31,298 nucleotides of DNA from an uncultured delta proteobacterium (GTDB lineage: Bacteria > RBG-13-61-14 > DRUE01): contig CAIYYW010000045.1 in the NCBI GenBank assembly GCA_903930515.1, forward strand, positions 1-31,298, given 5' to 3'. Positions 15,706 to 22,812 of the stretch are shown here, piece after piece. The notes beneath the pieces were generated by a model. That model did not search any database and was not told the DNA's origin. It saw only the letters and a list, made by a program, of their open reading frames with translations. The translations under genes were made by a program, and so were the position numbers. Every line of letters starts with the position of its first letter. Position 1 is the first letter of the stretch.

Positions 15706-15821
15706 CCACTATTGATAGCCAGGCGCTCCGCAACACATCTCTTTCCTGGTACCGTTGCTCCCTTCCGGGCCTGGCGGGGTTGGCAGGAACCGATTGTGCG
15801 GTGCCCGGCTATCAATACTGG
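15706..15821 (-). ncRNA. ffs: Bacterial SRP RNA (4.5S type)
   Basis: The minus strand contains the conserved SRP domain IV hairpin, with CAGGCCCGGAAGGGAGCA around 15755-15774: a GGAA tetraloop plus the asymmetric loop bound by Ffh. The ends form a long closing stem: a perfect 10-bp pairing of 15711-15720 with 15807-15816, extendable to 15706-15821 with one mismatch. The length of about 106-116 nt fits the short bacterial type. It lies between tRNA-Ser(GGA) and dnaX, a neighbourhood seen in many bacteria. No terminator separates it from dnaX. Confidence 0.93.
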
Positions 15822-15857
15822 CGATCTCGCGCCCCCGGCTTGAAAATTCCTTTATTA

Positions 15858-15951
15858 TGGCGGAGAGAGGGGGATTTGAACCCCCGAGGCGGGTATAAGC
15901 CGCCTACACAATTTCCAATCGTGCTCCTTAAGCCAGCTCGGACATCTCTCC
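15858..15951 (-). tRNA. tRNA-Ser (anticodon GGA)
   Basis: Complete cloverleaf with acceptor stem GGAGAGA/TCTCTCC, discriminator G, encoded CCA, T-loop TTCAAAT, anticodon loop TTGGAAA (anticodon GGA) and the long variable arm typical of tRNA-Ser (GGCGG/CCGCC region). It reads UCC/UCU codons. The SRP RNA begins about 36 nt downstream, so the two may share a transcript. Confidence 0.96.
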
Positions 15952-15959
15952 TCGCCTTT

Positions 15960-15987
15960 ATTATTTCCCAAAGATATGATAATGCAA
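15960..15987 (-). promoter_or_regulatory. Predicted promoter of tRNA-Ser(GGA)
   Basis: Minus strand: -35 TTGCAT (15987-15982), 16-nt spacer, -10 AATAAT (15965-15960). The -10 ends 8 nt before the mature tRNA 5' end, so the primary transcript would carry almost no 5' leader. Confidence 0.5.
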
Positions 15988-16090
15988 ATCCCCGGCCTGA
16001 AAAAAATTCCCCGCTAAACGCCCCTTGATCTCTCTTCACCCTCAATCAGGGATCAGCCGGGAAAAATCGGGTCAGGGGTCCAGATCCTTT

Positions 16091-16181
16091 TGGCGGAGAG
16101 AGAGGGATTTGAACCCCCGGTACCGCAATGCGGTACAGCAGATTTCGAGTCTGCCGCCATCAGCCGCTCGGCCATCTCTCC
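16091..16181 (-). tRNA. tRNA-Ser (anticodon CGA)
   Basis: Complete cloverleaf with the same acceptor stem as the neighbouring tRNA-Ser (GGAGAGA/TCTCTCC), discriminator G, encoded CCA, anticodon loop CTCGAAA (anticodon CGA, reading UCG) and a long variable arm with a 6-bp stem TACCGC/GCGGTA. It lies 103 bp downstream of tadA and 139 bp upstream of tRNA-Ser(GGA). I see no convincing own promoter. Confidence 0.96.
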
Positions 16182-16190
16182 GCGCAATTG

Positions 16191-16275
16191 CGGTGAACGG
16201 TTCAAGGGCGGCAAAACGGACGATCAAGCTCGTTCCCAATTCCGCTTTGAACCGTGTCCCATAAACCTTTCACCG
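16191..16275. repeat. Inward-facing heptamer repeat arrays between tadA and tRNA-Ser(CGA)
   Basis: Plus strand: CGGTGAA (16191-16197) and CGGTTCA (16198-16204) in tandem. Minus strand: CGGTGAA (16275-16269), AGGTTTA (16268-16262), TGGGACA (16261-16255) and CGGTTCA (16254-16248), all at exact 7-nt spacing. The two arrays face each other across a core of about 43 nt and include a perfect 9-bp inverted repeat (16197-16205 with 16247-16255). They fill almost the whole spacer. Confidence 0.6.
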
Positions 16276-16283
16276 GGAACCTA

Positions 16284-16742
16284 TTATAATTCAGTTCTCA
16301 GCTTTTTAAAGAACCCGCTCAATTTTTCCCGGCACTCCCGCTCCAACACCCCGGATTGAACCTCAAACCGATGATTGAGCCGGCCGTCCCGGCCGAGCCG
16401 GTAGAGCGTGTCAATCGCCCCGGCCTTGGGATCGCGGCATCCGTAAACCACCTTTTTCACCCTTGCCAAAACCAGAGCGCCGCCGCACATCGGGCAAGGC
16501 TCGCAAGTAACATAGGCTTCCGCCCCATCCAGCCGCCAGCTCCCGATCTTCTTGCCGGCCTTTTTCAGCGCCACCATCTCCGCGTGCCCGGTCGGATCGT
16601 TTTTGGCCTCGCGCTGGTTATGACCCCGCGCCATAATCTTTCCCCCAACCACGATCACGCACCCGACCGGGACCTCGCCCTTGGCCGCGGCTTTGTCCGC
16701 TTCCACAAGCGCCGCAAGCATATATTTTTCTTCCTGATTCAA
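16284..16742 (-). CDS. tadA: tRNA-specific adenosine deaminase TadA
   Basis: TadA converts A34 to inosine in the wobble position of tRNA-Arg(ACG). The 152-aa protein has the deaminase zinc site H53-A-E55 (HAE) and PCPMC (C83, C86), with GEVPVG at 22-27 typical of TadA. The start is TTG 16742: GGAGG (minus strand 16753-16749) sits 6 nt upstream and the product has normal TadA length. The longer frame to 16802 lacks these features. Its substrate gene, tRNA-Arg(ACG), lies about 180 bp upstream on the same strand. Confidence 0.95.
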   Translation of the reverse strand: MNQEEKYMLAALVEADKAAAKGEVPVGCVIVVGGKIMARGHNQREAKNDPTGHAEMVALKKAGKKIGSWRLDGAEAYVTCEPCPMCGGALVLARVKKVVYGCRDPKAGAIDTLYRLGRDGRLNHRFEVQSGVLERECREKLSGFFKKLRTEL

Positions 16743-16788
16743 GTCCGGCCTCCAACAAAAAAAAGCGGCCGGCAACCGCCCTGATCGG

Positions 16789-16918
16789 CGGGAAACGGGC
16801 AACCAAGGGGCGCATCCTTAAGTGCGCGCAATAATCGCTCCGCGTTCACCTCGTTTGCCGGCGCCGAGCTCGCCTAATTCTGAACCATCATTTACCGTTG
16901 ACCGCGAACCGTTGATCA
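16789..16918. repeat. Heptamer repeats in the tRNA-Arg/tadA spacer
   Basis: On the plus strand 16891-16918 reads as consecutive heptamers TTTACCG TTGACCG then CGAACCG and TTGATCA; on the minus strand these are CGGTTCG, CGGTCAA and CGGTAAA units. On the plus strand 16789-16802 reads CGGGAAA CGGGCAA, a possible weaker inward-facing partner. The remainder of this 180-bp spacer shows nothing else I can name. Confidence 0.45.
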
Positions 16919-16922
16919 TATC

Positions 16923-16999
16923 TGGTGCGCCCTAAGGGAGTCGAACCCCCAGCCTTGTGGTCCGTAGCCACACGCTCTATCCATTTGAGCTAAGGGCGC
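16923..16999 (-). tRNA. tRNA-Arg (anticodon ACG)
   Basis: Complete cloverleaf with acceptor stem GCGCCCT/AGGGCGC, discriminator A, encoded CCA, D-arm TAGCTCAAATGGATAGAGC, anticodon loop CTACGGA (anticodon ACG) and T-loop TTCGACT. A34 must be deaminated to inosine to read CGU, CGC and CGA, which requires TadA, encoded just downstream. Confidence 0.96.
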
Positions 17000-17009
17000 A
17001 CCCGTCTAT

Positions 17010-17038
17010 ATCTTTAAACATTTCTCGCCGGAGGTCAA
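17010..17038 (-). promoter_or_regulatory. Possible promoter of tRNA-Arg(ACG)
   Basis: Minus strand: good -35 TTGACC (17038-17033). The -10 is ambiguous: AAAGAT (17015-17010) at 17 nt or TAAAGA at 16 nt. A 6-bp hairpin GGCAAA-GGC-TTTGCC (17041-17055) lies directly upstream, without a T-tract. Confidence 0.4.
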
Positions 17039-17073
17039 GCGGCAAAGGCTTTGCCCGGCGTTTGCCGCGCCCA

Positions 17074-18672
17074 TTATTCCGAGGACCGCTGATAAATCTC
17101 AAACGTGCCGATCGTCTTGAGCAGTTGGTAATTTTTCAGGAGGAATTGTTGCAAGTCCGGAAATTCCAGGGCCAGGGCCTGTTTGAGGTTGTACTCGGGC
17201 ATATGATATATGCCTCCCAGATATTCCGGCGCGTTGAAGGTTGAGATCAGGAAAAAACGCGGACGCGCCCGGATCACCTCCCGGGTATATTCGGCCATCC
17301 ATTGCTCCTGCCGGGGCAAAACTTTTCCATCCCAGCGGCGGAAGAGCAAGGTCTCAAAACAGGCGAACCGGGAGGGCAATTTTTTCCGGAGCAGGAATGC
17401 CGGGATCGGGTTCCAGCCCACCAGCTCAATTTCATCCCCGGGCTTGAGCATTGGCCTCAGATAGTCCGCGACCAGGAAATTGGTGTCCGATTGCTCAAGA
17501 TATGCCGGCCTTAAAGACCGGAAGGGAAACCGGATCGCGAATTTCAGGCTCCAGGTGTTGATGGTGATTGCGGCGATAAATATCAGGACCAGGTAAAAAG
17601 TCCCGGAAATAAATTTTGAACGCCATCCCGGGTTTCCCTGGATCAGCCGCTCGCCGATCCAGGCCAGGCCTGCCCCGGAGAGGATCATCGTCAATCCCCA
17701 GAAGGGGATCCAGTAATAGAGAAAATTTTTTCCCTGGATCAGGATGGAAAGGAGAGAGACGATCATCAGGCTGAAAATAATCAGCGCCAGTTTTTTCTCC
17801 GGATATGTCTTCCAGTTTGCGAGCGCGAACAAAGCGGCGAAGAGCGCGGGAAAAAGTGTCAGCGGCCTTTCTCCGGCCAGTTGCCAAAGCATCAGGATGG
17901 TTTGCTTGATTCTTTCAAACGGCGCCACCCGGATCATCTTGCTGTAAACCTCGAAGTTGAACCAGATGGTCGCGTGATAAAGCTCGCTCAGGTAATTCAG
18001 TCTCCAATAATAAAAAATCACCAGCAACGCCGGGACCAAACAACTGATCCCGAAAAGCAACAGTTCCAGCCAGACCTTTTTCGGCCGCTCCCGGAATCCC
18101 TCGGCCAGGAACCATATTCCAAACACCGGCCAGCACAGGCCGAAGGTGGGCTTGACCAGGAAGGCGAAGCCCGCGAGCAACCCCGCAAGCACGGCCCTGA
18201 AATAAACCCGGCGGGCGAGGGATACGGAGAAAAACACCGCGAGCAGCAAGAGCCAGAAAACATAACCCTCTTTCTCGTCGGTCTTGGTAAAGCCGAGCTG
18301 GAAATAGTAAATCGCGTAAAAGATAGAGGCCAACAGACCGGCGATGCCTTTTCCGCTCAGCCTCCGCGCCAGGTAATAAATGACGGCCAGGCCGGAAAGC
18401 TGTGCCAGGAAATCAAAGAGATGGAAGCTGAAGACGCTGGTCCCGAAAATCTGGGCTGCCAGACGATGCAGCAAATGACTGCCCGGCCAATTATGGTTCC
18501 AGCTCCCGATGTACGGGGGCAGATGATAGGTCTTCCAGACCCAGGCGCTGTAGGCGTAAATGGACTGGTCGGTTCCGAAGCTGAACCAGAGAGTCATTGA
18601 AAGCACAGCCCCGCCGGCAATAATAGACAGCCAGAAATAACCATCCTTAAAGATCTTTTTCGGATCAGTCAT
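17074..18672 (-). CDS. GT-C family membrane glycosyltransferase, copy 3
   Basis: A 532-aa polytopic protein, about 10-12 membrane helices, resembling ArnT/PMT-like (GT39/GT83) lipid-linked-sugar glycosyltransferases. The first extracytoplasmic loop carries FGTDQSIYAY, with an Asp at the position of the catalytic/metal-binding acid in GT-C enzymes, followed by WVWKTYHLPPYIG and PGSHLLHR. These are shared with the two upstream paralogues, as is the C-terminal region with PSRFACFE and WMAEYTREVIRARP. Such enzymes transfer sugars from polyprenyl-phosphate donors to lipids or proteins on the periplasmic side; the acceptor is unknown. ATG 18672 starts 46 bp after copy 2 ends. Confidence 0.82.
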   Translation of the reverse strand: MTDPKKIFKDGYFWLSIIAGGAVLSMTLWFSFGTDQSIYAYSAWVWKTYHLPPYIGSWNHNWPGSHLLHRLAAQIFGTSVFSFHLFDFLAQLSGLAVIYYLARRLSGKGIAGLLASIFYAIYYFQLGFTKTDEKEGYVFWLLLLAVFFSVSLARRVYFRAVLAGLLAGFAFLVKPTFGLCWPVFGIWFLAEGFRERPKKVWLELLLFGISCLVPALLVIFYYWRLNYLSELYHATIWFNFEVYSKMIRVAPFERIKQTILMLWQLAGERPLTLFPALFAALFALANWKTYPEKKLALIIFSLMIVSLLSILIQGKNFLYYWIPFWGLTMILSGAGLAWIGERLIQGNPGWRSKFISGTFYLVLIFIAAITINTWSLKFAIRFPFRSLRPAYLEQSDTNFLVADYLRPMLKPGDEIELVGWNPIPAFLLRKKLPSRFACFETLLFRRWDGKVLPRQEQWMAEYTREVIRARPRFFLISTFNAPEYLGGIYHMPEYNLKQALALEFPDLQQFLLKNYQLLKTIGTFEIYQRSSE

Positions 18673-18718
18673 CGCTTCCGCTTTACCATCCCCCTATCCT
18701 TGATTCTACCAAAGGCCG

Positions 18719-20320
18719 TCATTTTCCAAAATAGACATAAACCTCCAGCAGGGAATCATTCAGGTACAATCGGTAATTTTCCCGCAAAAATTTTTCCAGC
18801 TCCGGGAATTGTTCAGCCAGCTCGGTTTTCAAGCCGGGCCCGGGCAAATGATACCTTTTCCAGTCCGGGAATTGATCCTCAACCAGGAAAATTTTCGGCT
18901 TTGCCTGGATCACCGAATCGGTGTATTCCCGGATCCATCGTTTTTGCGGATCGCTCAGCTCGCCGTTTTTATTGCGGGCCAGCAATAGCGCGACATTGCA
19001 AAACCTGGACGGCAATTTTCTCTTGAGCAAATCCGGGAGCAGCGGATTCCCGCCGAAATATTCCATGCCCGGCTCTTTCCCGAGCGCGGCCGTGAGCGAT
19101 TCCGTCAGTTGGTAATAGCGGGCGTCCGGGCTTGAGCCCGAGGAATAGACCTGGTCCAGGGGCCAGAAGGAATCAAAGGCGAAATAATTTATCAACTGCG
19201 AATTGATCCCCGGAATCATAATCAAAAACAGGCACAAATAAAAAGACCCGGAAATAATTTTCCCCCGCAAAGAAGTTCCCGGTCCGCGCAATTGCGCCGC
19301 GATCCAGCCCAGGCCTGCTCCGGAGAAAACGGTCATCAGGCCGATCAACGGGATCAATTGGGAAGGGAAATATTCGGCCTGGACCCGGTAACCGATGGCG
19401 CTGATCAGGATCAGGGATGCCAGGGTCCGGAATAATTTTTTGTTCGGAAAGGCTTGCGGGCTGACCAGCCCGAACCAAATCGTCAAAAGCCCGGAAAAAA
19501 TAATCAGGGATTGCCGGAGATAATCCTTGTGCAGGATATAAAAGATCAGGCCCAGCCCGGACGGATACGGAAGATCGGCCGCGGAACCGCGATCAACCGA
19601 GAGATGATAAATGACCGTGGCCTGATATAGGTCGCGCAGATGGCCCAGATGGCCGTAATAAAATATCAGCAACGCCGGAGCAAGCAGGGCGCCGATCCCG
19701 AAAAGGGTTGACTCCAGAAAAATCCGCTTCGGCCGTTCCTTACGGCCTTCCATCCAAAACCAGGCCCCAAAAACCAGCCAGCAAAAAATATAAGCGGGAT
19801 CAAACCAAACCGCGAGTCCGAGCGTCAGCCCGACCAGGATTGACCGCAGCCGGGCGCGGTTCGCGAAACGAATTCCCAGGGAAGTTGAAGCCAGCAAAAT
19901 CCAGAGCACATATCCTTCCGCAAGGCCGGTCTCCTCGCTCCCCAGGATCGCGTAAAAAATGCCGTAAAATACCCCGGCCAGAAATCCCGCGGGCCTGGAC
20001 CCGGACAGATTTTTGGTCAGGGAATAAATAAAAGCGGCCGCGCTCAACTGCACCATGAAATCAAACAACCGGAACCGGAAAATGCTTTCGCCCAAAATGG
20101 AAATTACCGCCCGATGCAAAATAAACATCCCGGGGAAATGGCAATCCCAGACCCCGAGATAGGGCGGGAGATGATAGTTTTTCCAGACCCAGGCGCCATA
20201 ATCCGCCAGGGCCTGGTCCGCGGAGAACCTGAACCATAAAGTCGGCAGGAGAAAAAAAGCCGCACCCGCCAGGGTGATCCAGAAAATCCGGTCTTGATAA
20301 AGTTTCCCCTGCTTCTCCAT
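18719..20320 (-). CDS. GT-C family membrane glycosyltransferase, copy 2
   Basis: A 533-aa polytopic membrane protein homologous to both neighbours over its full length. It shares the DQ acid motif (FSADQALADYGAWVW), YHLPPYLGVWD and PGMFILHR, a multi-helix core and the C-terminal soluble part with LPSRFCNVALL and WIREYTDSVIQAKP. The loop differs from its paralogues at the residue before Asp (A instead of T or M), so specificity may differ. The start is ATG 20320, three bases after the stop of copy 1, with an AAGAG ribosome-binding site overlapping that stop; TTG 20323 is an alternative. Same predicted reaction class as copy 3. Confidence 0.82.
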   Translation of the reverse strand: MEKQGKLYQDRIFWITLAGAAFFLLPTLWFRFSADQALADYGAWVWKNYHLPPYLGVWDCHFPGMFILHRAVISILGESIFRFRLFDFMVQLSAAAFIYSLTKNLSGSRPAGFLAGVFYGIFYAILGSEETGLAEGYVLWILLASTSLGIRFANRARLRSILVGLTLGLAVWFDPAYIFCWLVFGAWFWMEGRKERPKRIFLESTLFGIGALLAPALLIFYYGHLGHLRDLYQATVIYHLSVDRGSAADLPYPSGLGLIFYILHKDYLRQSLIIFSGLLTIWFGLVSPQAFPNKKLFRTLASLILISAIGYRVQAEYFPSQLIPLIGLMTVFSGAGLGWIAAQLRGPGTSLRGKIISGSFYLCLFLIMIPGINSQLINYFAFDSFWPLDQVYSSGSSPDARYYQLTESLTAALGKEPGMEYFGGNPLLPDLLKRKLPSRFCNVALLLARNKNGELSDPQKRWIREYTDSVIQAKPKIFLVEDQFPDWKRYHLPGPGLKTELAEQFPELEKFLRENYRLYLNDSLLEVYVYFGK

Positions 20321-20323
20321 CAA

Positions 20324-21985
20324 TTACTCTTTTCCCGCAGAATCCGCTTTAAGCTGATATACCTCAATCATCCCTTCCTTCATCAGCAATTGATAGTTCC
20401 GGTCCAGGAATTTTTGCAAATCCGGAAATTTTTCCCGGAGCGCCCCTTTGAGACTGGCGCCGGCCAGGTTGAAAAATTTATGCCTGGACCCGGGAAAGTA
20501 ATCGGAGACCAGGAAAAATTTGGGCCGGGCCGAGATCACGGCTTGGGTGTATTCAGCGATCCATTGCTGTTCCAGGCTCCGCATCTTTGCGGACCCGGGC
20601 ACGAACAACAGGTGCTGGACGCAACCGAAGCGGGAGGGCAATTTCTTCTGGAGCAAAAACGGGATCAGCGGATAGGGCCCGAAATATTCCATTTCATCCT
20701 CGGGCTTGATCATCTCTTTCAGCTTCTTTGCCACCAGGTAATTGTTGGAGCTGTAATGGGTGTCAACCGGACGGGCCAGCCCGGCCAGATAGGCTTGGTC
20801 CAAGCTCCGGAAACTGTGGCGGAATGAAAATGAAACCAGGTCGGGGCTGAGGCTGATCATCATCAAGAAGATCAATCCCGGATAGAACCCCCAAGAAAAA
20901 AGGCGGCCGCGCCCAGCGCTCAACCCTTGCCGGAGCCTGGTCTCAATCCAACTCCAACCCGCTCCGGACAAAACCATCAGCAAGCCCATCAAAGTAATCA
21001 GTTGATAGGGAAAAAACTTTCCCTGGAGCCAATAGGAGACGAGACTGCAAAGGCAGAGCAGGATGGCGCTGAAAAACAGCGCGTTCTCTTTGAACACTTG
21101 CCGATTGGACCATCGCAGCCAGATCGCGAAAATCCCTGAAAAAATAATCAAGGAGTTCGGCCAGCTCAGGCTGGAAATCACGATCAGGGGCTTGTCCCAA
21201 AATGGGCCGGGCCCCGCGGCCGCTCCCGCGCGGTAGGCCTGGAAATTATATAGAATGGTCGCCTGGTAGAGTTCTTTTAAATGGCCTGCTTTCCAATAAT
21301 AGAGGATAATCAGGATGGAAGGGATCAAACAGCAGACCGCAAATAAAACAAGTTTGGACAGGCGGGCGCCAAGCCGATCTTTGCTCTCCCCTTCCCGCAC
21401 AAACCAGAATCCAAAAACCAGCCAGCCCAGTCCGTAAAAGGGCTTGACCAGAAAAGCAAAGCCCAGGATCAACCCGACCAGGATCGCCCGGGACCAGGCC
21501 CGTTTTTTTAAAGTCACGCCCGCGATCAGCGAGATCAGGAACAGCCATAGGATATATGCTTCCCTCTGACCGGTGTCGAAATTTCCCAGCCCGAAATAAT
21601 AAATCCCATAAAAAACGCCAGATAAAAATCCCGCGACCCCGGATCCGGACAATCTTTTGCTCAGGTAAAAAATCATCGTCAGGGAGCTGAGCTGAACCAG
21701 CAAATCAAAAACCCGGAAACCGATGATGCTTTCCCCGAAAATTGCGAAGGCCAGCCGATGAATGATGAAAATGCCTGGAAAATTCTGGTCAAATACTCCG
21801 AGATACGGCGGAAGATGATAGTGAGTCCAGACCCAGGCGCCATAGCTGTAAAGGGACTGATCCATCCCAAAGGAATACCAGAGGGTCAGGGAAAGGAAAA
21901 AGCCTCCGAGCAAAATCGCCATCCAGAAAAATCGGTCGCGAAAAAGATTAAGCCCCTGCGCAACCGGATTATCTTGTGTGATCAA
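20324..21985 (-). CDS. GT-C family membrane glycosyltransferase, copy 1
   Basis: A 553-aa polytopic membrane protein, first of three tandem paralogues. It has FGMDQSLYSYGAWVW in the first periplasmic loop, YHLPPYLGVFD, PGIFIIHR, about ten further hydrophobic segments and the C-terminal LPSRFGCVQHLLF and WIAEYTQAVISARP. The start used is TTG 21985, which aligns its N-terminus with the paralogues; it lies 8 bp after the stop of the ATP-grasp gene, with a distant GGGAG. It is likely cotranscribed with that gene and with copies 2 and 3. Confidence 0.82.
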   Translation of the reverse strand: MITQDNPVAQGLNLFRDRFFWMAILLGGFFLSLTLWYSFGMDQSLYSYGAWVWTHYHLPPYLGVFDQNFPGIFIIHRLAFAIFGESIIGFRVFDLLVQLSSLTMIFYLSKRLSGSGVAGFLSGVFYGIYYFGLGNFDTGQREAYILWLFLISLIAGVTLKKRAWSRAILVGLILGFAFLVKPFYGLGWLVFGFWFVREGESKDRLGARLSKLVLFAVCCLIPSILIILYYWKAGHLKELYQATILYNFQAYRAGAAAGPGPFWDKPLIVISSLSWPNSLIIFSGIFAIWLRWSNRQVFKENALFFSAILLCLCSLVSYWLQGKFFPYQLITLMGLLMVLSGAGWSWIETRLRQGLSAGRGRLFSWGFYPGLIFLMMISLSPDLVSFSFRHSFRSLDQAYLAGLARPVDTHYSSNNYLVAKKLKEMIKPEDEMEYFGPYPLIPFLLQKKLPSRFGCVQHLLFVPGSAKMRSLEQQWIAEYTQAVISARPKFFLVSDYFPGSRHKFFNLAGASLKGALREKFPDLQKFLDRNYQLLMKEGMIEVYQLKADSAGKE

Positions 21986-21993
21986 TTCTGAAT

Positions 21994-22659
21994 CTAATCT
22001 CCCAGGATCACCAGGGCGTCCACCGCCACCGGCCGTCCCTCTTTGGTCAGGATCAGCGGATTCACATCAACCTCTTTCACATTGTCGTTCTCCATCCCCA
22101 GCCGGCCCAGGCCCACCAAGGCCTTGGCCAAGGTCTGCCGGTCCGCGGGAGCCATTGCCCGGAACGACTCCAGGATCTTCTTCCCCTTGATCTCATCCAT
22201 CATCTGAGCGGCGTCCTGCTCCGTGATCGGCGCCACCCGGAAGACCACATCCTTCAGGATTTCCGTGTAAATCCCTCCCAGCCCGAACATCACGCAAGGT
22301 CCGAACTGTTTATCCCGGATCATCCCGATCACCAGTTCCCTCTGACCCTTGATCATCTCCTGGACCAACACCCCTTTCAATTTGGACCCGGCATTGGCCG
22401 CGATTTCCTTGAACGCCTGCCTGACCTCTTTGGCGCTGTTCAAATTGAGTCGGACTATATCCATTTCGGTCTTGTGCAACAACTCCGGCCCGGAACCTTT
22501 CAACACCACCGGATACCCGAGCTTATCCGCTTTGGCCACGGCCCCGGCCGCGTCTTTGGCAAGAGATTCCCTGGTCACCGGGACGCCGTACTTGGACAGA
22601 AGCTTCTTGGACTCATACTCGGTCAGACTCTTTCTCTTTTCCTTTAACGCCTTTTCCAT
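21994..22659 (-). CDS. ADP-forming acetate/acyl-CoA synthetase beta subunit (ATP-grasp)
   Basis: A 221-aa ATP-grasp protein (ATP-grasp_5 type), corresponding to the beta subunit of ADP-forming acetyl-CoA synthetase, which makes ATP from acyl-CoA. Visible features are the N-terminal LTEYESKKLLSKYGVPV, ATP-grasp lysine in PVVLKGSGPELLHKTE, VQEMIKGQRELVIGMIRD, MFGLGGIYTEILKDVVFRVAP and the metal-binding EVDVNPL. The alpha (CoA-binding, phospho-His) subunit is not in the window, so it must be elsewhere or belong to a fused homologue. ATG 22659 has an excellent GGAGGAG 6 nt upstream; the adjacent TTG at 22662 is less likely. It leads a predicted operon with three glycosyltransferases, an unusual pairing. 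Confidence 0.88.
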   Translation of the reverse strand: MEKALKEKRKSLTEYESKKLLSKYGVPVTRESLAKDAAGAVAKADKLGYPVVLKGSGPELLHKTEMDIVRLNLNSAKEVRQAFKEIAANAGSKLKGVLVQEMIKGQRELVIGMIRDKQFGPCVMFGLGGIYTEILKDVVFRVAPITEQDAAQMMDEIKGKKILESFRAMAPADRQTLAKALVGLGRLGMENDNVKEVDVNPLILTKEGRPVAVDALVILGD

Positions 22660-22686
22660 CAATTACTCCTCCTCTATCACCCTATC

Positions 22687-22715
22687 AAATTAAGCAAAAG
22701 AACCGGTTTTGTCAA
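22687..22715 (-). promoter_or_regulatory. Strong predicted promoter of the ATP-grasp/glycosyltransferase operon
   Basis: Minus strand: perfect -35 TTGACA (22715-22710), 17-nt spacer, -10 TAATTT (22692-22687). The start site is near 22680, with a leader of about 20 nt carrying GGAGGAG. The next three genes lack room for own promoters except copy 3. Confidence 0.7.
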
Positions 22716-22754
22716 AAAAGAATTCCCGGCCGGAGAAATCCCGTCCTTTCCCGC

Positions 22755-22782
22755 TTGCACTCCGTCTGATTATCGCTAAATT
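22755..22782 (+). promoter_or_regulatory. Possible promoter of the FG-GAP repeat gene
   Basis: -35 TTGCAC (22755-22760), 16-nt spacer, -10 TAAATT (22777-22782); divergent from the ATP-grasp promoter. A GGAGG at 22798-22802 lies 10 nt before ATG 22813. Confidence 0.45.
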
Positions 22783-22812
22783 CATTTAATAATCAATGGA
22801 GGTTTTTTCAGG

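Noticed and set aside
15675-15815. 47-codon N-terminal extension of dnaX
   Set aside because: It would translate through the SRP RNA gene, has no homology to DnaX, and a TTG with AAAGGAG 5 nt upstream starts the standard N-terminus.
16743-16802. Longer tadA start at TTG 16802
   Set aside because: It adds a non-conserved Arg-rich segment; the inner TTG with GGAGG gives the usual TadA length.
16091-17001. tRNA genes as integration sites of a genomic island
   Set aside because: All three tRNAs are complete, no integrase or direct repeats of tRNA ends are seen, and the surrounding genes are housekeeping.
17041-17055. GGCAAA-GGC-TTTGCC hairpin as a terminator of the glycosyltransferase operon
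   Set aside because: No T-tract follows on the minus strand, and the stem is only 6 bp with a 3-nt loop.
20312-22667. Identical 14-nt stretch GAGTAATTGATGGA at the starts of the ATP-grasp gene and glycosyltransferase copy 2
   Set aside because: A 14-nt match is expected by chance a few times in 31 kb on two strands, and start-region constraints add to this.
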